Origin: Nostoc cf. commune SO-36
Lineage (GTDB): Bacteria > Cyanobacteriota > Cyanobacteriia > Cyanobacteriales > Nostocaceae
Length of the DNA stretch: 64,000 nucleotides
Assembly: GCF_023734775.1 (NCBI RefSeq)
Contig: NZ_AP025732.1
Coordinates: 3,974,501-4,038,500 of the forward strand
Direction: 5' to 3'
Each line of letters begins with the position of its first letter. Position 1 is the stretch's first letter. Shown piece after piece: positions 27,819-37,294 of the stretch. The translations under genes were made by a program, and so were the position numbers. The notes under the pieces were generated by a model. It did no database searches, was not told where the DNA came from, and saw only the letters and a list, made by a program, of their open reading frames with translations.

Positions 27819-28367
27819 CTACTTCTTACCACCCTTACCAGTCTTACCAGCTTTCCGTCTGACCACTTCACCGGCATAGCGGATGCCTTTACCTTTGTAA
27901 GGTTCTGGTGGACGAACAGCACGAATTTTGGCGGCTGTGTTACCGACGATTTCTTTGTCATAGCCGCTAACAATGACGTTAGTGGTACCTTCTACGGCAA
28001 ACTGAATTCCATCTGGTGGTTCAATTTGCACCGGATGGCTATAACCCATATTTAAAAGTAGGTTACGCCCTTGAAGTTGTGCCCTGTAACCAACACCTTG
28101 AATTTCCAAACGGCGCTGAAAACCTTGGGAAACTCCCTCGACCATGTTGGCAACTAAAGTGCGGCTTAAGCCGTGCAATTGCTTCGATGTCCGAGTTTCA
28201 TCCCGACGATTTACGTGTAATATTTCCCCCTCTTGAGAGAGTGAGACATTATCTCTGAGAGTGCGAGAAAGTTCTCCTTTCGGGCCTTTCACCACAATAT
28301 TCGTACCATCGATCGCCACTTGAACTTTGGCGGGAATAGTAATTGGACGTTTACCAATACGAGACAT
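27819..28367 (-). CDS. rplF: 50S ribosomal protein L6 (uL6)
   Basis: 182 aa, two repeated uL6 folds. [21 protein letters not shown] and [24 protein letters not shown] are diagnostic. It binds near the sarcin-ricin loop. Confidence 0.97.
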   Translation of the reverse strand: MSRIGKRPITIPAKVQVAIDGTNIVVKGPKGELSRTLRDNVSLSQEGEILHVNRRDETRTSKQLHGLSRTLVANMVEGVSQGFQRRLEIQGVGYRAQLQGRNLLLNMGYSHPVQIEPPDGIQFAVEGTTNVIVSGYDKEIVGNTAAKIRAVRPPEPYKGKGIRYAGEVVRRKAGKTGKGGKK

Positions 28368-28373
28368 TACTTT

Positions 28374-28487
28374 TTGTCCTTTGTTATTTGTCCTTTGTCC
28401 TTTGTTACTTGCCCTTTGTTATTTGTCTTTTGTCCTTTGCTCAGACAAATGACCAATGACTAATGACAAATCACTAATGACCAATGA
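28374..28487. repeat. STRR cassette, rpsH-rplF gap
   Basis: TCCTTTGTTATTTG copies on the left, ACAAATGACCAATGAC copies on the right. Confidence 0.85.
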
Positions 28488-28889
28488 CTACCAAACGTAA
28501 CAAAGCACTTCGCCACCCAAGTTTTGACGACGCGCTTCGCGGTCAGTCATAATCCCACTGGATGTAGAAATAATGGCAATGCCAATGCCGCCTAGTACTC
28601 TTGGTAATTCTTTTCTATTAGAGTAAACACGCAAGCCTGGCTTACTCACTCGCTTTAAGGCGGTGATTAGAGGCTGACGATTCTTACCTTTATATTTTAG
28701 GGAAATCACTAGGTTGTGTTTTACCCCTTCTTCTGCTTCTTCGATTTCAGCAATAAAGCCTTCCTCCCGTAGCACTTTGGCAATGCTGCGGGTCATTTTT
28801 GTAGCTGGCACTTGTGTAGTTTGATGCCGCGCCAGGTTGGCATTGCGGATGCGCGTCAGCATATCTGCAATTGTGTCGTTAGCCGCCAT
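28488..28889 (-). CDS. rpsH: 30S ribosomal protein S8 (uS8)
   Basis: 133 aa. [19 protein letters not shown] at the start and [27 protein letters not shown] at the end are the uS8 signature. It is a primary 16S-binding protein and in E. coli represses the spc operon. It is 20 bp after rplE; rpsN, often between them, is absent here as in other cyanobacteria. Confidence 0.97.
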   Translation of the reverse strand: MAANDTIADMLTRIRNANLARHQTTQVPATKMTRSIAKVLREEGFIAEIEEAEEGVKHNLVISLKYKGKNRQPLITALKRVSKPGLRVYSNRKELPRVLGGIGIAIISTSSGIMTDREARRQNLGGEVLCYVW

Positions 28890-28909
28890 CGTTCCCTCTA
28901 TAGATGAAC

Positions 28910-29458
28910 TTATTGATCGCGAAAGGGCATTCCTAATTCTTTAAGTAAGGCGCGTCCCTCTTCGTCGTTTTTTGCTGTGGTGATGATGGAAATATCCATC
29001 CCACGTACTTGATCGATGCTGTCGTATTCGACTTCTGGAAAAATTAGCTGTTCTCTCACGCCCAGAGTGTAGTTACCGCGTCCGTCAAAGCTTTTAGGGC
29101 TAACGCCGCGAAAATCTCGAATTCTGGGTAGTGACAGGCTAACTAATCTGTCGAAAAAGGCATACATCCGTTCGGCTCTGAGAGTAACCATGATCCCCAC
29201 AGGCATCCCTTGACGAATCTTAAAGCCAGCGATCGCCTTTTTCGCCCGTGTCACCACTGGTTTTTGACCAGTTACCACGGCAATCTCGTTGATGGATGCC
29301 TCTAGTGACTTCGCATTTTGAGCTGCTTCACCCAAACCCCGGTTAATCGTAACCTTTACTAACTTCGGTACTTGATGAACGTTGGTATATTGAAACTGAT
29401 TAATCAGTTTGGGGACGATCGTCTCTTGATATAACGTTTTGAGTCTTGTTGTCGCCAT
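28910..29458 (-). CDS. rplE: 50S ribosomal protein L5 (uL5)
   Basis: 182 aa. [40 protein letters not shown] and [28 protein letters not shown] match uL5, which anchors 5S rRNA. Confidence 0.97.
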   Translation of the reverse strand: MATTRLKTLYQETIVPKLINQFQYTNVHQVPKLVKVTINRGLGEAAQNAKSLEASINEIAVVTGQKPVVTRAKKAIAGFKIRQGMPVGIMVTLRAERMYAFFDRLVSLSLPRIRDFRGVSPKSFDGRGNYTLGVREQLIFPEVEYDSIDQVRGMDISIITTAKNDEEGRALLKELGMPFRDQ

Positions 29459-29504
29459 AGTTTTTTGTCCTGATATCCCTGGGCTTGGTCAGGGAACTTT
29501 TATT

Positions 29505-29583
29505 GTCCTTTGTTATTTGTCCTTTGTCTTTTGTTATTTGTCTTTTTACTAATAACTAATGACTAATGACCAATGACTAATGA
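29505..29583. repeat. STRR cassette, rplX-rplE gap
   Basis: TCCTTTGTTATTTG blocks on the left and CTAATGACTAATGAC blocks on the right. Confidence 0.85.
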
Positions 29584-29937
29584 CTATTTATCTAGAATCT
29601 CGCCAGTTTTCTTGAGTTTTCTGACCTTTTTGCCTTCTGAGGTAAAGGTATAACAAACACGACTGGCAACGTTTTGCTTGGTGGAATAAAGCATCACGTT
29701 GGAGCTATGAATCGGGAATTCTTGGGTAATAATTCGCCCCGATTCCCCTTCTTGCTGGGGTTTGACGTGCTTGGTCTTGATGTTGACACCTTTGACGATG
29801 ACTTTACTCAGTTGGGGAAGTGCCTGGATAATTTCACCAACTTTTCCTTTGTCTTTGCCAGCAATCACTTGTACGGTGTCGCCAGTTTTGACGTGCATTT
29901 TGTGGAATACTTTGGGCGTACCCTGTTTGGTTGCCAT
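29584..29937 (-). CDS. rplX: 50S ribosomal protein L24 (uL24)
   Basis: 117 aa. The KOW motif [21 protein letters not shown] is present, followed by [20 protein letters not shown]. It is an assembly-initiator protein. Its start overlaps the rplN stop by 1 nt. Confidence 0.97.
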   Translation of the reverse strand: MATKQGTPKVFHKMHVKTGDTVQVIAGKDKGKVGEIIQALPQLSKVIVKGVNIKTKHVKPQQEGESGRIITQEFPIHSSNVMLYSTKQNVASRVCYTFTSEGKKVRKLKKTGEILDK

Positions 29938-30305
29938 TAAAGCACCTCCGGAGCCAGAGAAACAATTTTGGTGAAGTTTTTATCTCGTAGTTCCCGTGCA
30001 ACTGGGCCGAAAACCCGTGTACCTCTGGGATTACCGTCTTTGTTGATGATCACGGCGGCGTTATCATCAAAGCGAATGCTCATACCACTGTCACGAGATA
30101 CAGCTTTACGAGTACGGACAATTACTGCTTCTACAACATCAGACTTTTTAACAGCCATGTTGGGTGTAGCATCTTTGACAACGGCGATAATTTTATCGCC
30201 GATAAAACCATAACGGCGGTTGCCTCCGCCCAAGATGCGGATGCACATTAGTTTGCGGGCGCCGCTATTATCTGCGACATTCAGGTAAGTCTGGGGTTGA
30301 ATCAC
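29937..30305 (-). CDS. rplN: 50S ribosomal protein L14 (uL14)
   Basis: 122 aa. [27 protein letters not shown] and [29 protein letters not shown] are the standard uL14 ends. Coupled with rplX by a 1-nt overlap. Confidence 0.97.
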   Translation of the reverse strand: MIQPQTYLNVADNSGARKLMCIRILGGGNRRYGFIGDKIIAVVKDATPNMAVKKSDVVEAVIVRTRKAVSRDSGMSIRFDDNAAVIINKDGNPRGTRVFGPVARELRDKNFTKIVSLAPEVL

Positions 30306-30351
30306 AATTATTCTCCCTTGTAATGTTGTTAGAAACTAACAACGATGAGGT

Positions 30352-30600
30352 TTAAGCAGGCTTGACGTTCAGGACTTCTGTGATTTTCCAGCGCTTGGTT
30401 TTACTCAGGGGTCTAGTTTCCTGAATGCGAACGCGATCGCCTACTTTACACTGATTTTCTTCGTCGTGAACTTTATATCGTTGGGTGTTAACCACAATCT
30501 TGCCGTACTTGGGGTGAGGAGCGCGGTTTTCTATGGCGACTACCACAGTTTTTTGCATTTTATCGCTCACTACCAAGCCAACTCGTTCTTTAACTGCCAT
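30352..30600 (-). CDS. rpsQ: 30S ribosomal protein S17 (uS17)
   Basis: 82 aa OB-fold protein: [32 protein letters not shown] and [18 protein letters not shown] are diagnostic. It lies 6 bp after rpmC. Confidence 0.97.
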   Translation of the reverse strand: MAVKERVGLVVSDKMQKTVVVAIENRAPHPKYGKIVVNTQRYKVHDEENQCKVGDRVRIQETRPLSKTKRWKITEVLNVKPA

Positions 30601-30606
30601 AATCTC

Positions 30607-30834
30607 CTACTTTTTTTCTTTAGCCGATTCACTTGCTGCCCGTTTGCGTTCTGTTTCTAGCGTCAGCAATTGGGCTAGGCGGTGGCGCAATTGTCGGAAT
30701 TGATGGGGCTTTTCTAATTGTCTGGTGGCTTTTTGCAAGCGCAACTGAAATAGTTGTCTTTTGATTGCGACAATTTCATCAGAGAGCTTCTCGTCGCTTA
30801 ATTCTCTAGCTTCTGAAATCTTGGGAAGAGGCAT
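30607..30834 (-). CDS. rpmC: 50S ribosomal protein L29 (uL29)
   Basis: 75 aa, two helices: LPKISEARELSDEKLSDEIVAIKRQLFQLRLQKATRQ, then LRHRLAQLLTLETER. Located at the polypeptide exit. It starts 3 bp after the rplP stop. Confidence 0.96.
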   Translation of the reverse strand: MPLPKISEARELSDEKLSDEIVAIKRQLFQLRLQKATRQLEKPHQFRQLRHRLAQLLTLETERKRAASESAKEKK

Positions 30835-30837
30835 AAG

Positions 30838-31264
30838 CTACTCCTGCTCCTGTGGTTGAGAGCGCACAATAAATTTAGTTTTGATGGGCAGTTTAAATGA
30901 AGCCAAACGCATAGCTTCACGGGCGATTTCTTCAGAAACCCCACCGATTTCAAACAAAATTCGTCCTGGCTTGACTACAGCTACCCAAAACTCTGGATTA
31001 CCTTTACCAGAACCCATCCGGGTTTCAGCAGGACGCATGGTTACAGGTTTATCAGGGAAAATCCGAATCCAGATTTGTCCACCCCGACGAATATAACGAG
31101 TCATTGCCCGACGGGAAGCCTCGATTTGACGCGAGGTACATCCAAGCAGGTTCTTGCGCTTGGAGTGCAAAGTCACCGAAGTTGAGGGTACTACCACGGC
31201 TGGCTAGTCCTTCCATCCGTCCGCGCTGTTGTTTGCGGAATTTAGTTCTTCTAGGGCTTAACAT
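30838..31264 (-). CDS. rplP: 50S ribosomal protein L16 (uL16), reads frameshifted
   Basis: The N-terminal frame from 31264 gives [24 protein letters not shown]...LQAQEPAW. It then leaves frame and ends at 31052. The C-terminal frame continues [31 protein letters not shown]...SQPQEQE to 30838. Removing one base at 31139 turns TGG-ATG-TAC-CTC into TGG-ATT-ACC-TCG, giving W-I-T-S-R-Q and exactly 141 aa, the normal L16 length. L16 is needed for A-site function and no second copy is visible in the window. A sequence error is the most likely reason, though a real mutation with a copy elsewhere cannot be excluded. Confidence 0.9.
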
Positions 31265-31346
31265 TGTTTGTTACTTGTCATTTGTCATTTGTCATTTGTC
31301 ATTTGTCATCTGCCATTTACTAATGACTAATGAGTAATAACTAATG
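31265..31346. repeat. STRR cassette, rpsC-rplP gap
   Basis: Perfect runs of TCATTTG on the plus strand, then CTAATGACTAATGAG. Four consecutive TCATTTG heptamers make it one of the cleanest arrays. Confidence 0.9.
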
Positions 31347-31351
31347 ACGAT

Positions 31352-32131
31352 TTATCCTTCATTTGAGCGGTCTTCAAATTGCTGGCGACGACGTTGTTGT
31401 TGACGGCGACGGGGTTCCCGATCGCGATCGCCACGATCACGGGGATCACGGGTTGCGGGTGGTAACGGATCTGGTTCCTGTCCAGGAATAATTTCTCCCT
31501 TAAATACCCATACTTTGATACCCAAAATGCCGTAAACAGTTTTTGCTGTGCAATAAGAGTAGTCAATGTCAGCCCGTAAGGTATGTAAAGGTACTCTACC
31601 TTCACGAGTCCACTCTGTCCGGGCAATTTCTGCACCGTTGAGGCGACCGCTAACTTGGATTTTAATACCTTGGACACCCGCCCGTTGGGCGCGTTGAATC
31701 GATTGCCGCACTACCCGCCGAAAGGAAACCCGACGTTCCAATTGTTGAGCAATGTATTCAGCAATTAGGTAGGCATCAGCATCAACTCGTTGAACTTCAA
31801 CTACATTGATCCGAATTTGACGATTACTACCCAACAATCCTTGGAGTCCGGTACGTAACGATTCAATACCTTGTCCACCACGACCCACTACTACGCCTGG
31901 TCTAGCTGTGCGTACTTCTAAGTCGATTTGGTCGGCTTTGCGCTCAATCCGTACTTCCGAAATTCCGGCGTTGTTTTGAGCCTGTCTACCCAGCTTTTGT
32001 TCTATATATTGACGCAGTTTGTAATCTTCTTGTAGAAGTTCTGGATAACGATCAGGAACAGCAAACCAACGGGATTGATGTTCATGTGTAATACCCAGAC
32101 GAAAACCAACTGGATGAATCTTCTGTCCCAC
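31352..32131 (-). CDS. rpsC: 30S ribosomal protein S3 (uS3)
   Basis: 259 aa. [23 protein letters not shown], a KH domain with [18 protein letters not shown], and [28 protein letters not shown] are diagnostic. The C-terminus has an Arg/Gln-rich extension ([19 protein letters not shown]). It sits at the mRNA entry channel. Confidence 0.97.
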   Translation of the reverse strand: MGQKIHPVGFRLGITHEHQSRWFAVPDRYPELLQEDYKLRQYIEQKLGRQAQNNAGISEVRIERKADQIDLEVRTARPGVVVGRGGQGIESLRTGLQGLLGSNRQIRINVVEVQRVDADAYLIAEYIAQQLERRVSFRRVVRQSIQRAQRAGVQGIKIQVSGRLNGAEIARTEWTREGRVPLHTLRADIDYSYCTAKTVYGILGIKVWVFKGEIIPGQEPDPLPPATRDPRDRGDRDREPRRRQQQRRRQQFEDRSNEG

Positions 32132-32184
32132 GAATGCTTCCTCTAAAATTTCTTACTTTACGCAATTTATTCGTGTAAACGTGC

Positions 32185-32541
32185 TTATTTTTCTGGGGCG
32201 GCTGCAACGGCCACAGTAATATGACACGTCGGCTTGCGAATTTGGTAAGCTCGACCTTGTGCTCTTGGTTGGAACCGCTTTAACGGCGGCCCTTGATCGG
32301 CATAAGCCTGAGTAATCACTAGTTGAGTCCGATCTAACCCAGCGTTGTGTTCGGCATTGGCAGCAGCGCTTCTGAGAACCTTCAAAATGGGTTCAGTGGC
32401 GCGATAGGGCATGAATTCCAGGATGATTAACGCTTCTCGGTAAGATCGCCCGCGGATTTGATCGAGTACCCGACGCACTTTATAGGCCGAGATGCGGATA
32501 AAACGAGCGATCGCTTTTACTTCAGTAGTATTAGTAGCCAT
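32185..32541 (-). CDS. rplV: 50S ribosomal protein L22 (uL22)
   Basis: 118 aa from ATG 32541 ([31 protein letters not shown]). An upstream ATG at 32565 would add MTKLEKKI, encoded by the STRR, and is unlikely. The tunnel beta-hairpin region ([21 protein letters not shown]) is normal. Confidence 0.96.
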   Translation of the reverse strand: MATNTTEVKAIARFIRISAYKVRRVLDQIRGRSYREALIILEFMPYRATEPILKVLRSAAANAEHNAGLDRTQLVITQAYADQGPPLKRFQPRAQGRAYQIRKPTCHITVAVAAAPEK

Positions 32542-32554
32542 AATTTTTTTCTCC

Positions 32555-32625
32555 AATTTTGTCATTTGTCATTTGTCATTTGTCATTTGTCTTTAGCTAA
32601 TGACTAATGACCTAATAACTAATAA
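32555..32625. repeat. STRR cassette, rpsS-rplV gap
   Basis: Four TCATTTG copies followed by CTAATGACTAATGACC in inverted orientation. Confidence 0.85.
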
Positions 32626-32904
32626 CTACCTACCCGCTTTTTTGTCGCTTTTTCCATGACCCCTGTAGGTGCGTGTTGGGGCAAATTCACCCAATTTGTG
32701 TCCTACCATCTGTTCATTTACAAAAACTGGAACGTGTTGGCGTCCGTTGTGAACAGCGATAGTATGACCTACCATTAGAGGCAAAATTGTCGAAGCTCGT
32801 GACCAAGTTTTAATAACTTCTTTTCTGTTGTTGTCGTTGAGCTTTTCAATTTTCTTTAAGAGATGATCCGCAACGAAAGGACCTTTTTTTAGAGAACGAC
32901 CCAT
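32626..32904 (-). CDS. rpsS: 30S ribosomal protein S19 (uS19)
   Basis: 92 aa. [23 protein letters not shown] and [26 protein letters not shown] are the uS19 signature. Located in the S10 block between rplB and rplV. Confidence 0.97.
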   Translation of the reverse strand: MGRSLKKGPFVADHLLKKIEKLNDNNRKEVIKTWSRASTILPLMVGHTIAVHNGRQHVPVFVNEQMVGHKLGEFAPTRTYRGHGKSDKKAGR

Positions 32905-32910
32905 AGTTCA

Positions 32911-33045
32911 ATTTTGGATTTAGGATTTAGGATTTAGGATTTAGAATTTCGGATTTTGGATAATTATGTGTCCGATCGAGTTTCACAAATTTTTAATGTT
33001 CACAAGTAGACCCAATCTAAAATCCAAAATCTAAAATCTAAAATT
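32911..33045. repeat. STRR cassette of a second family (GGATTTA / TAAAATC)
   Basis: GGATTTAGGATTTAGG copies lie on the left and AAATCTAAAATCTAAAATC copies on the right, inverted relative to each other. Different heptamer from the TCATTTG family. Confidence 0.85.
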
Positions 33046-33046
33046 C

Positions 33047-33910
33047 TTATGATTCACGACCACCGCGACCGCGTTTAGAAGACTTACGACGACGACGTAC
33101 AATCAACTTGCTGCTAAGTTTCTTGCGATTGCGTGTCTTCGCACCCAATGTGGGTTTACCCCAAGGTGTAACAGGCCCCGATCTACCGATAGGCGCTCTA
33201 CCTTCACCACCTCCATGTGGGTGATCCACTGGGTTCATGACGCTACCTCTAACCTTAGGACGGCGACCTTTCCAGCGATTTCGTCCGGCTTTACCTGCAC
33301 TCAGGTTTCTCGCATCGGTGTTGCCTACTTGCCCAATAGTGGCGTAGCACTCGCGTCTAATCAAGCGGACTTCTCCTGAAGGCAACTTGAGAGTTACATA
33401 ATTACCTTCTTTTGCCACGACTTGGGCGCTAGCACCAGCAGCACGGACAATTTGACCACCTTTCCCAGGTGTGAATTCTACGTTGTGAACACTAGTACCT
33501 AAGGGAATCTTCCAGAGCGGTAAAGCATTACCATCCTCAAAGGGAGAATCAGGCCCAGAAACAATTATTGTTCCAACTTTCAACCCGTTGGGGTGAAGAA
33601 TGTACCGTTTTTCGCCGTCTTGGTAATACAAAAGGGCAATTCTGGCGTTGCGGTTAGGATCGTATTCAATTGCTGCGACTTTAGCAGGAATATTATGTTT
33701 ATCCCTTTTAAAATCGATGATCCGATAAAGCTGTTTATGTCCGCCACCCCGGCGACGACTAGTAATCCGCCCGTGATTATTCCGACCTTTAGCGCGATGC
33801 TTCGAGGTTGTTAAGGATTTTTCTGGCTCGGTTCTAGTAATTTCCGCAAAGTCAGAGATTGTAACTTGGCGAGTGCTGGGGGTATAAGGGCGGTAAGAAC
33901 GAGTACCCAT
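33047..33910 (-). CDS. rplB: 50S ribosomal protein L2 (uL2)
   Basis: 287 aa. [23 protein letters not shown], the [17 protein letters not shown] motif and the C-terminal [19 protein letters not shown] (peptidyl transferase proximity) are all present. Confidence 0.98.
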   Translation of the reverse strand: MGTRSYRPYTPSTRQVTISDFAEITRTEPEKSLTTSKHRAKGRNNHGRITSRRRGGGHKQLYRIIDFKRDKHNIPAKVAAIEYDPNRNARIALLYYQDGEKRYILHPNGLKVGTIIVSGPDSPFEDGNALPLWKIPLGTSVHNVEFTPGKGGQIVRAAGASAQVVAKEGNYVTLKLPSGEVRLIRRECYATIGQVGNTDARNLSAGKAGRNRWKGRRPKVRGSVMNPVDHPHGGGEGRAPIGRSGPVTPWGKPTLGAKTRNRKKLSSKLIVRRRRKSSKRGRGGRES

Positions 33911-33911
33911 A

Positions 33912-34067
33912 ATCTATTTTGGATTTTGGATTTTGGATTTACTTAATTTTGGATTTTGAATTTCGGATTTTTGATTTAATGAGTGTTTAATTAATTGCGA
34001 CCATCTTTGGCACGCACTTATTGAGTAAACTCCTCAATCTAAAATCTAAAATCTAAAATCTAAAATT
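33912..34067. repeat. STRR cassette, rplW-rplB gap, second family
   Basis: TGGATTTTGGATTT copies on the left and AAAATCTAAAATCTA copies on the right, again an inverted heptamer arrangement. Confidence 0.85.
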
Positions 34068-34068
34068 C

Positions 34069-34383
34069 CTAGACTTCTGGGAATAGAACTTGTCTAATCT
34101 TGTCTTCATCCCCAGATGCGACCGTAACAATGGCTCGCTTATATTGGGGTTTATAACCAATAAATTTACCAACGCGCCGCTTTTTACGTGGTGGTATGGT
34201 GGTGTTGACTTTCACAACCTTGACCTGAAACAAGTCTTCAATCGCAGCCTTGATTTCTGGCTTTGATGCCTTTGGAATTACTTCAAAGGTGTACTTGTTT
34301 TGTTCCATCAAGATGGTCGCTTTTTCGGTGACGATTGGGCGACGTACTAAGTCGGCAAGATCGCGGGGGTCAAAGCTAGGCAC
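34069..34383 (-). CDS. rplW: 50S ribosomal protein L23 (uL23)
   Basis: 104 aa. [44 protein letters not shown] is typical; it is the docking site for trigger factor and SRP at the exit tunnel. Its start overlaps the rplD end by 8 nt, implying coupling. Confidence 0.97.
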   Translation of the reverse strand: MPSFDPRDLADLVRRPIVTEKATILMEQNKYTFEVIPKASKPEIKAAIEDLFQVKVVKVNTTIPPRKKRRVGKFIGYKPQYKRAIVTVASGDEDKIRQVLFPEV

Positions 34384-35014
34384 TGTAGACCTCCTGAATT
34401 TTTTCTAGGGCTGATGCCGTAACTACAATTTTGTCAGCGTGCAGTAAATCAAAAACGTTTAACTGGTCGGCTGCAATTAGTTTTAAATTTTCAATATTGC
34501 GGGCTGACAAATAAACGTTATCTGTATCCGCAATTTCAGACAAAATTAACAGTGCCTTGCTTTCTGGTACAACTCCCCAACGGGCAAGGGCTGCCACTAA
34601 TTCTTTAGTCTTGGGGCGAGAAAGCTCAGTGCTAAATTCTTCTACCACGATTAAATCGTCAATGCGACTTACAAATGCTGTCCGCAGTGCTAAACGTCGC
34701 TCTTTACGGTTTAACTTGAGGTTGAAGTCTCTGGGTTTTGGACCAAAGATCACACCACCACCACGCCACAATGGTGAACGAATAGAGCCTGCACGAGCGC
34801 GACCAGTACCTTTTTGTCTCCAAGGTTTACGTCCGCCACCTCTGACTTCAGCACGAGTTTTTGTACTGGCATTTCCTTGACGAGCATTGGTCAATTGCCG
34901 TACTAAGGCGCGATGCACAATATGAGACGCTGTTTCTTCCTTGGCAACGCGCAACTCGAAGGTCGTCTCGCCGACCTGTTCTCCTTGCCAATTTTTAACT
35001 ACGCTTTCAACCAT
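34376..35014 (-). CDS. rplD: 50S ribosomal protein L4 (uL4)
   Basis: 212 aa from the ATG at 35014 ([23 protein letters not shown]). The longer frame to 35086 starts in STRR DNA ([15 protein letters not shown]) and is not credible. The tunnel loop [31 protein letters not shown] is intact. Confidence 0.96.
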   Translation of the reverse strand: MVESVVKNWQGEQVGETTFELRVAKEETASHIVHRALVRQLTNARQGNASTKTRAEVRGGGRKPWRQKGTGRARAGSIRSPLWRGGGVIFGPKPRDFNLKLNRKERRLALRTAFVSRIDDLIVVEEFSTELSRPKTKELVAALARWGVVPESKALLILSEIADTDNVYLSARNIENLKLIAADQLNVFDLLHADKIVVTASALEKIQEVYSA

Positions 35015-35017
35015 CTT

Positions 35018-35161
35018 TGTTATTTGTCCTTTGTCATTTGTCATTTGTCTTTTGTCTTTTGCCATTTGTCTTTTGCCATTTGTCATTTGTTCTTTGTCCT
35101 TGAACCAATTGACAAATGACTAATGACTAATAACTAATGACTAGTTACTAATGACTTTTGA
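35018..35161. repeat. STRR cassette, rplC-rplD gap
   Basis: TCCTTTGTCATTTG/TCTTTTG blocks, then ACAAATGACTAATGAC blocks; the longest cassette of the first family. Confidence 0.9.
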
Positions 35162-35794
35162 CTATCCCACTACTTTTGCAGGTACAACACTTACTAGAGC
35201 GCCTGGTTTACCAGGAATAGCTCCCTTGATTAGCAATATGTTGCGTTCTGCATCAACTCGCACTATGGTCAGTTTGCGGATTGTGATGCGTTTACCACCT
35301 AAACGCCCTGCCATCCGCTTACCTGGATAGACACGACCTGGTGTTGTACCAGCACCAATAGAACCCGGCGCTCTGTGGTTTTTGGAACCGTGTGACATAG
35401 GCCCACGAGCAAAGTTGTTGCGCTTCTGGTTTCCCGCAAAGCCGCGACCAATACTTGTGCCGACGACATCGACAATTTGACCTGCGCTAAAAATATCTGC
35501 TTTAATCTGTTGACCTAAAGCATAATCACTAGAGCCATCAGTGTGATATTCATTTAAGTGACGCAATGCTGGGGCAGATGATTTAGCCAAATGGCCCAGT
35601 AGTGGTCTGTTTAGTGCCTTGGGTTTAACTTCGTGATAACCAACTTGAATCGCAAAGTAACCGTCGGTTTGTTTCGTTTTAACTTGTGTAACGGTGCATG
35701 GCCCTGCTTGAATGACTGTCACAGGAATGGCTACTCCTGCTTCGTCAAATATTTGGGTCATGCCCAGCTTGGTGCCGAGAATACCTACAGACAC
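35162..35794 (-). CDS. rplC: 50S ribosomal protein L3 (uL3)
   Basis: 210 aa. [33 protein letters not shown] and the central loop [36 protein letters not shown] are diagnostic. It is the first gene of the supercluster, preceded by a GGAG ribosome site (AAAGGAGAACC). Confidence 0.98.
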   Translation of the reverse strand: MSVGILGTKLGMTQIFDEAGVAIPVTVIQAGPCTVTQVKTKQTDGYFAIQVGYHEVKPKALNRPLLGHLAKSSAPALRHLNEYHTDGSSDYALGQQIKADIFSAGQIVDVVGTSIGRGFAGNQKRNNFARGPMSHGSKNHRAPGSIGAGTTPGRVYPGKRMAGRLGGKRITIRKLTIVRVDAERNILLIKGAIPGKPGALVSVVPAKVVG

Positions 35795-36240
35795 AGTAAC
35801 TGGTTCTCCTTTCTACTTGCTGACCTTGGAATTGGACTCTAGAGGACACGCTTTGTACGCATCAGTTTAGGCTGGGTTAGCCTGCGAAATTTGGAATGGC
35901 TTCAATAAACCGCTCCAAATGCTTTCGGACACAACAAACCGTGTCCGTACTGCTTGGTGAATCTGTTTAGCTTCACTCACTAGATCACCAGAACAGCCAC
36001 AAGTCCCTTCCCATTGGGAAGGAGTAACTTCTGGAATCAATGCAAGGCGCTACAGCTTTAAGCTGTGTGCAGCAATGCTTTCGTCCAAGCAATTGCTCTG
36101 GCACTTTCTGGAGGCAGCGCTGTCGGCGGGTTTTCCGATTTTTACACGCCCATAAGACGGCTTCCCGGAGATTGGCTACTGCCGTGTTGCAGTTGGACTT
36201 AAGCGGTTTTTACCGCCCAGTATCCGTTAACTGAGACTGA
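35795..36240 (-). promoter_or_regulatory. Structured leader upstream of rplC
   Basis: No credible gene. Four stems lie in about 290 bp: CGGACAC/GTGTCCG (35926-35947), CCTTCCC/GGGAAGG (36006-36022), ACAGCTT/AAGCTGT (36052-36066) and GCGGT/ACCGC (36203-36216). The region looks less AT-rich than its surroundings. This suggests a long structured 5' RNA of the S10-type operon, possibly for feedback control. No known leader motif is recognised. Confidence 0.5.
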
Positions 36241-36709
36241 CGTAATGCCATGAAACCAACATTGCTGCTCAGTTTTACTTCCTTAAATACCTTAAACTAT
36301 TGTTTAAGATTTTGCCTACTTTTTCAGAGGCACAGGAGTAAACTTACTCTGGAGCTTACATTAAGCTCCAATGTTGACCTGAAAGCTTTTCTAGTTTACC
36401 AGTCTATCGATCAATCTGAGTCAGATTATCCAATTTGGATTTATTCGTTAGTTTTTTATGCTAACACTACCCCAGAATGACAGTTAAGAAGTTCACTACT
36501 TTGCGTTTTTGGTCACAATCTAATAATATAAATTATTTATTTATGTTTGTCCAGTAATTTATAAAGTTATTTTTAGGGAGTCGGGAGTGGGGACTGGGGA
36601 AGAAATAATTAATAGCCAATGCCCAATGCCCAATGCCCAAAAAAATGCTTTTAATCTATCGGTTCAGGGTAAATAATAGAGATATCTAAGTGGGATAAGA
36701 CGAAAATCT
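36241..36709. other. Intergenic region before ndhN
   Basis: AT-rich with a small tandem repeat (CCAATGC three times, 36615-36640, and GGGAGTGGGGACTGGGG near 36580). It holds the divergent promoters of ndhN and the rplC operon; two short frames here have no protein-like sequence. Confidence 0.6.
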
Positions 36710-37186
36710 ATGGCACTAATTACCACTGGCAACGGTTTAATCCGCGATCTGGAAAAATTTGGCGCTCTTGGAGTGTATGTACCTCTGGAAGGGGGTTATG
36801 AAGGTCGATATCAGCGCCGACTACGCGCAGCTGGTTATACTACCCTTCACATTACTGCTAAAGGACTAGGTGACGTAGCTGCGTATCTCACAAGAATTCA
36901 TGGAGTTAGACCTCCTCATCTTGGGAAAAAAAGCAATGGTACGGGTGCAGCAGTAGGTCATATATACTATTTGCCGCCAATTCTCAATTCTCATCTAGAA
37001 CAGCTACCACCAAAGTCAAAGGGGCTGGTCTTGTGGATTATTGAAGGGCATATTCTTTCTAATGAGGAACTCGAGTATTTAACGAATTTGCCTCAGCTAG
37101 AACCACGAGTAAAAGTAGTTATTGAGAGGGGTGGCGATCGCGTTTTCCGTTGGACTTCTCTAGAAAAAACTCTGTTAGCTAGCTAA
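36710..37186 (+). CDS. ndhN: NAD(P)H-quinone oxidoreductase subunit N
   Basis: 158 aa, full length. NdhN is a peripheral subunit specific to the cyanobacterial and chloroplast NDH-1 complex, which takes part in cyclic electron flow and respiration at the thylakoid. The sequence MALITTGNGLIRDLEKFGALGVYVPLEGGYEGRYQRRLRAAGY and LPPKSKGLVLWIIEGHILSNEELEYL is characteristic. Single gene, divergent from the ribosomal cluster. Confidence 0.96.
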   Translation: MALITTGNGLIRDLEKFGALGVYVPLEGGYEGRYQRRLRAAGYTTLHITAKGLGDVAAYLTRIHGVRPPHLGKKSNGTGAAVGHIYYLPPILNSHLEQLPPKSKGLVLWIIEGHILSNEELEYLTNLPQLEPRVKVVIERGGDRVFRWTSLEKTLLAS

Positions 37187-37189
37187 CAG
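37172..37189. other. Perfect 18-bp palindrome over the ndhN stop codon
   Basis: CTGTTAGCTAGCTAACAG is self-complementary and includes the ndhN TAA. It precedes the stronger hairpin at 37198-37228. Confidence 0.7.
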
Positions 37190-37197
37190 TTACAAAA

Positions 37198-37228
37198 GTG
37201 AGGAAGTTATGAGTTATAACTTCCTCAC
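37198..37228. terminator. Bidirectional hairpin between ndhN and RND gene
   Basis: GTGAGGAAGTTAT and ATAACTTCCTCAC form a perfect 13-bp stem around GAGTT, between two convergent genes. No strong T-run, so termination efficiency is inferred. Confidence 0.6.
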
Positions 37229-37294
37229 TCTCAAAATATTGGCAATTATCGGTCAGAATCAAGTCAGAAGGACTATGTGCAACTTAAATGCTCA

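Noticed and set aside
35880..36240. Possible RNase P RNA or tmRNA
   Set aside because: Neither strand shows the conserved core of these RNAs; kept only as an operon leader with hairpins.
36040..36480. Two short plus-strand ORFs (64 and 76 aa)
   Set aside because: No ribosome site, no protein-like pattern, and they overlap the hairpins of the rplC leader.
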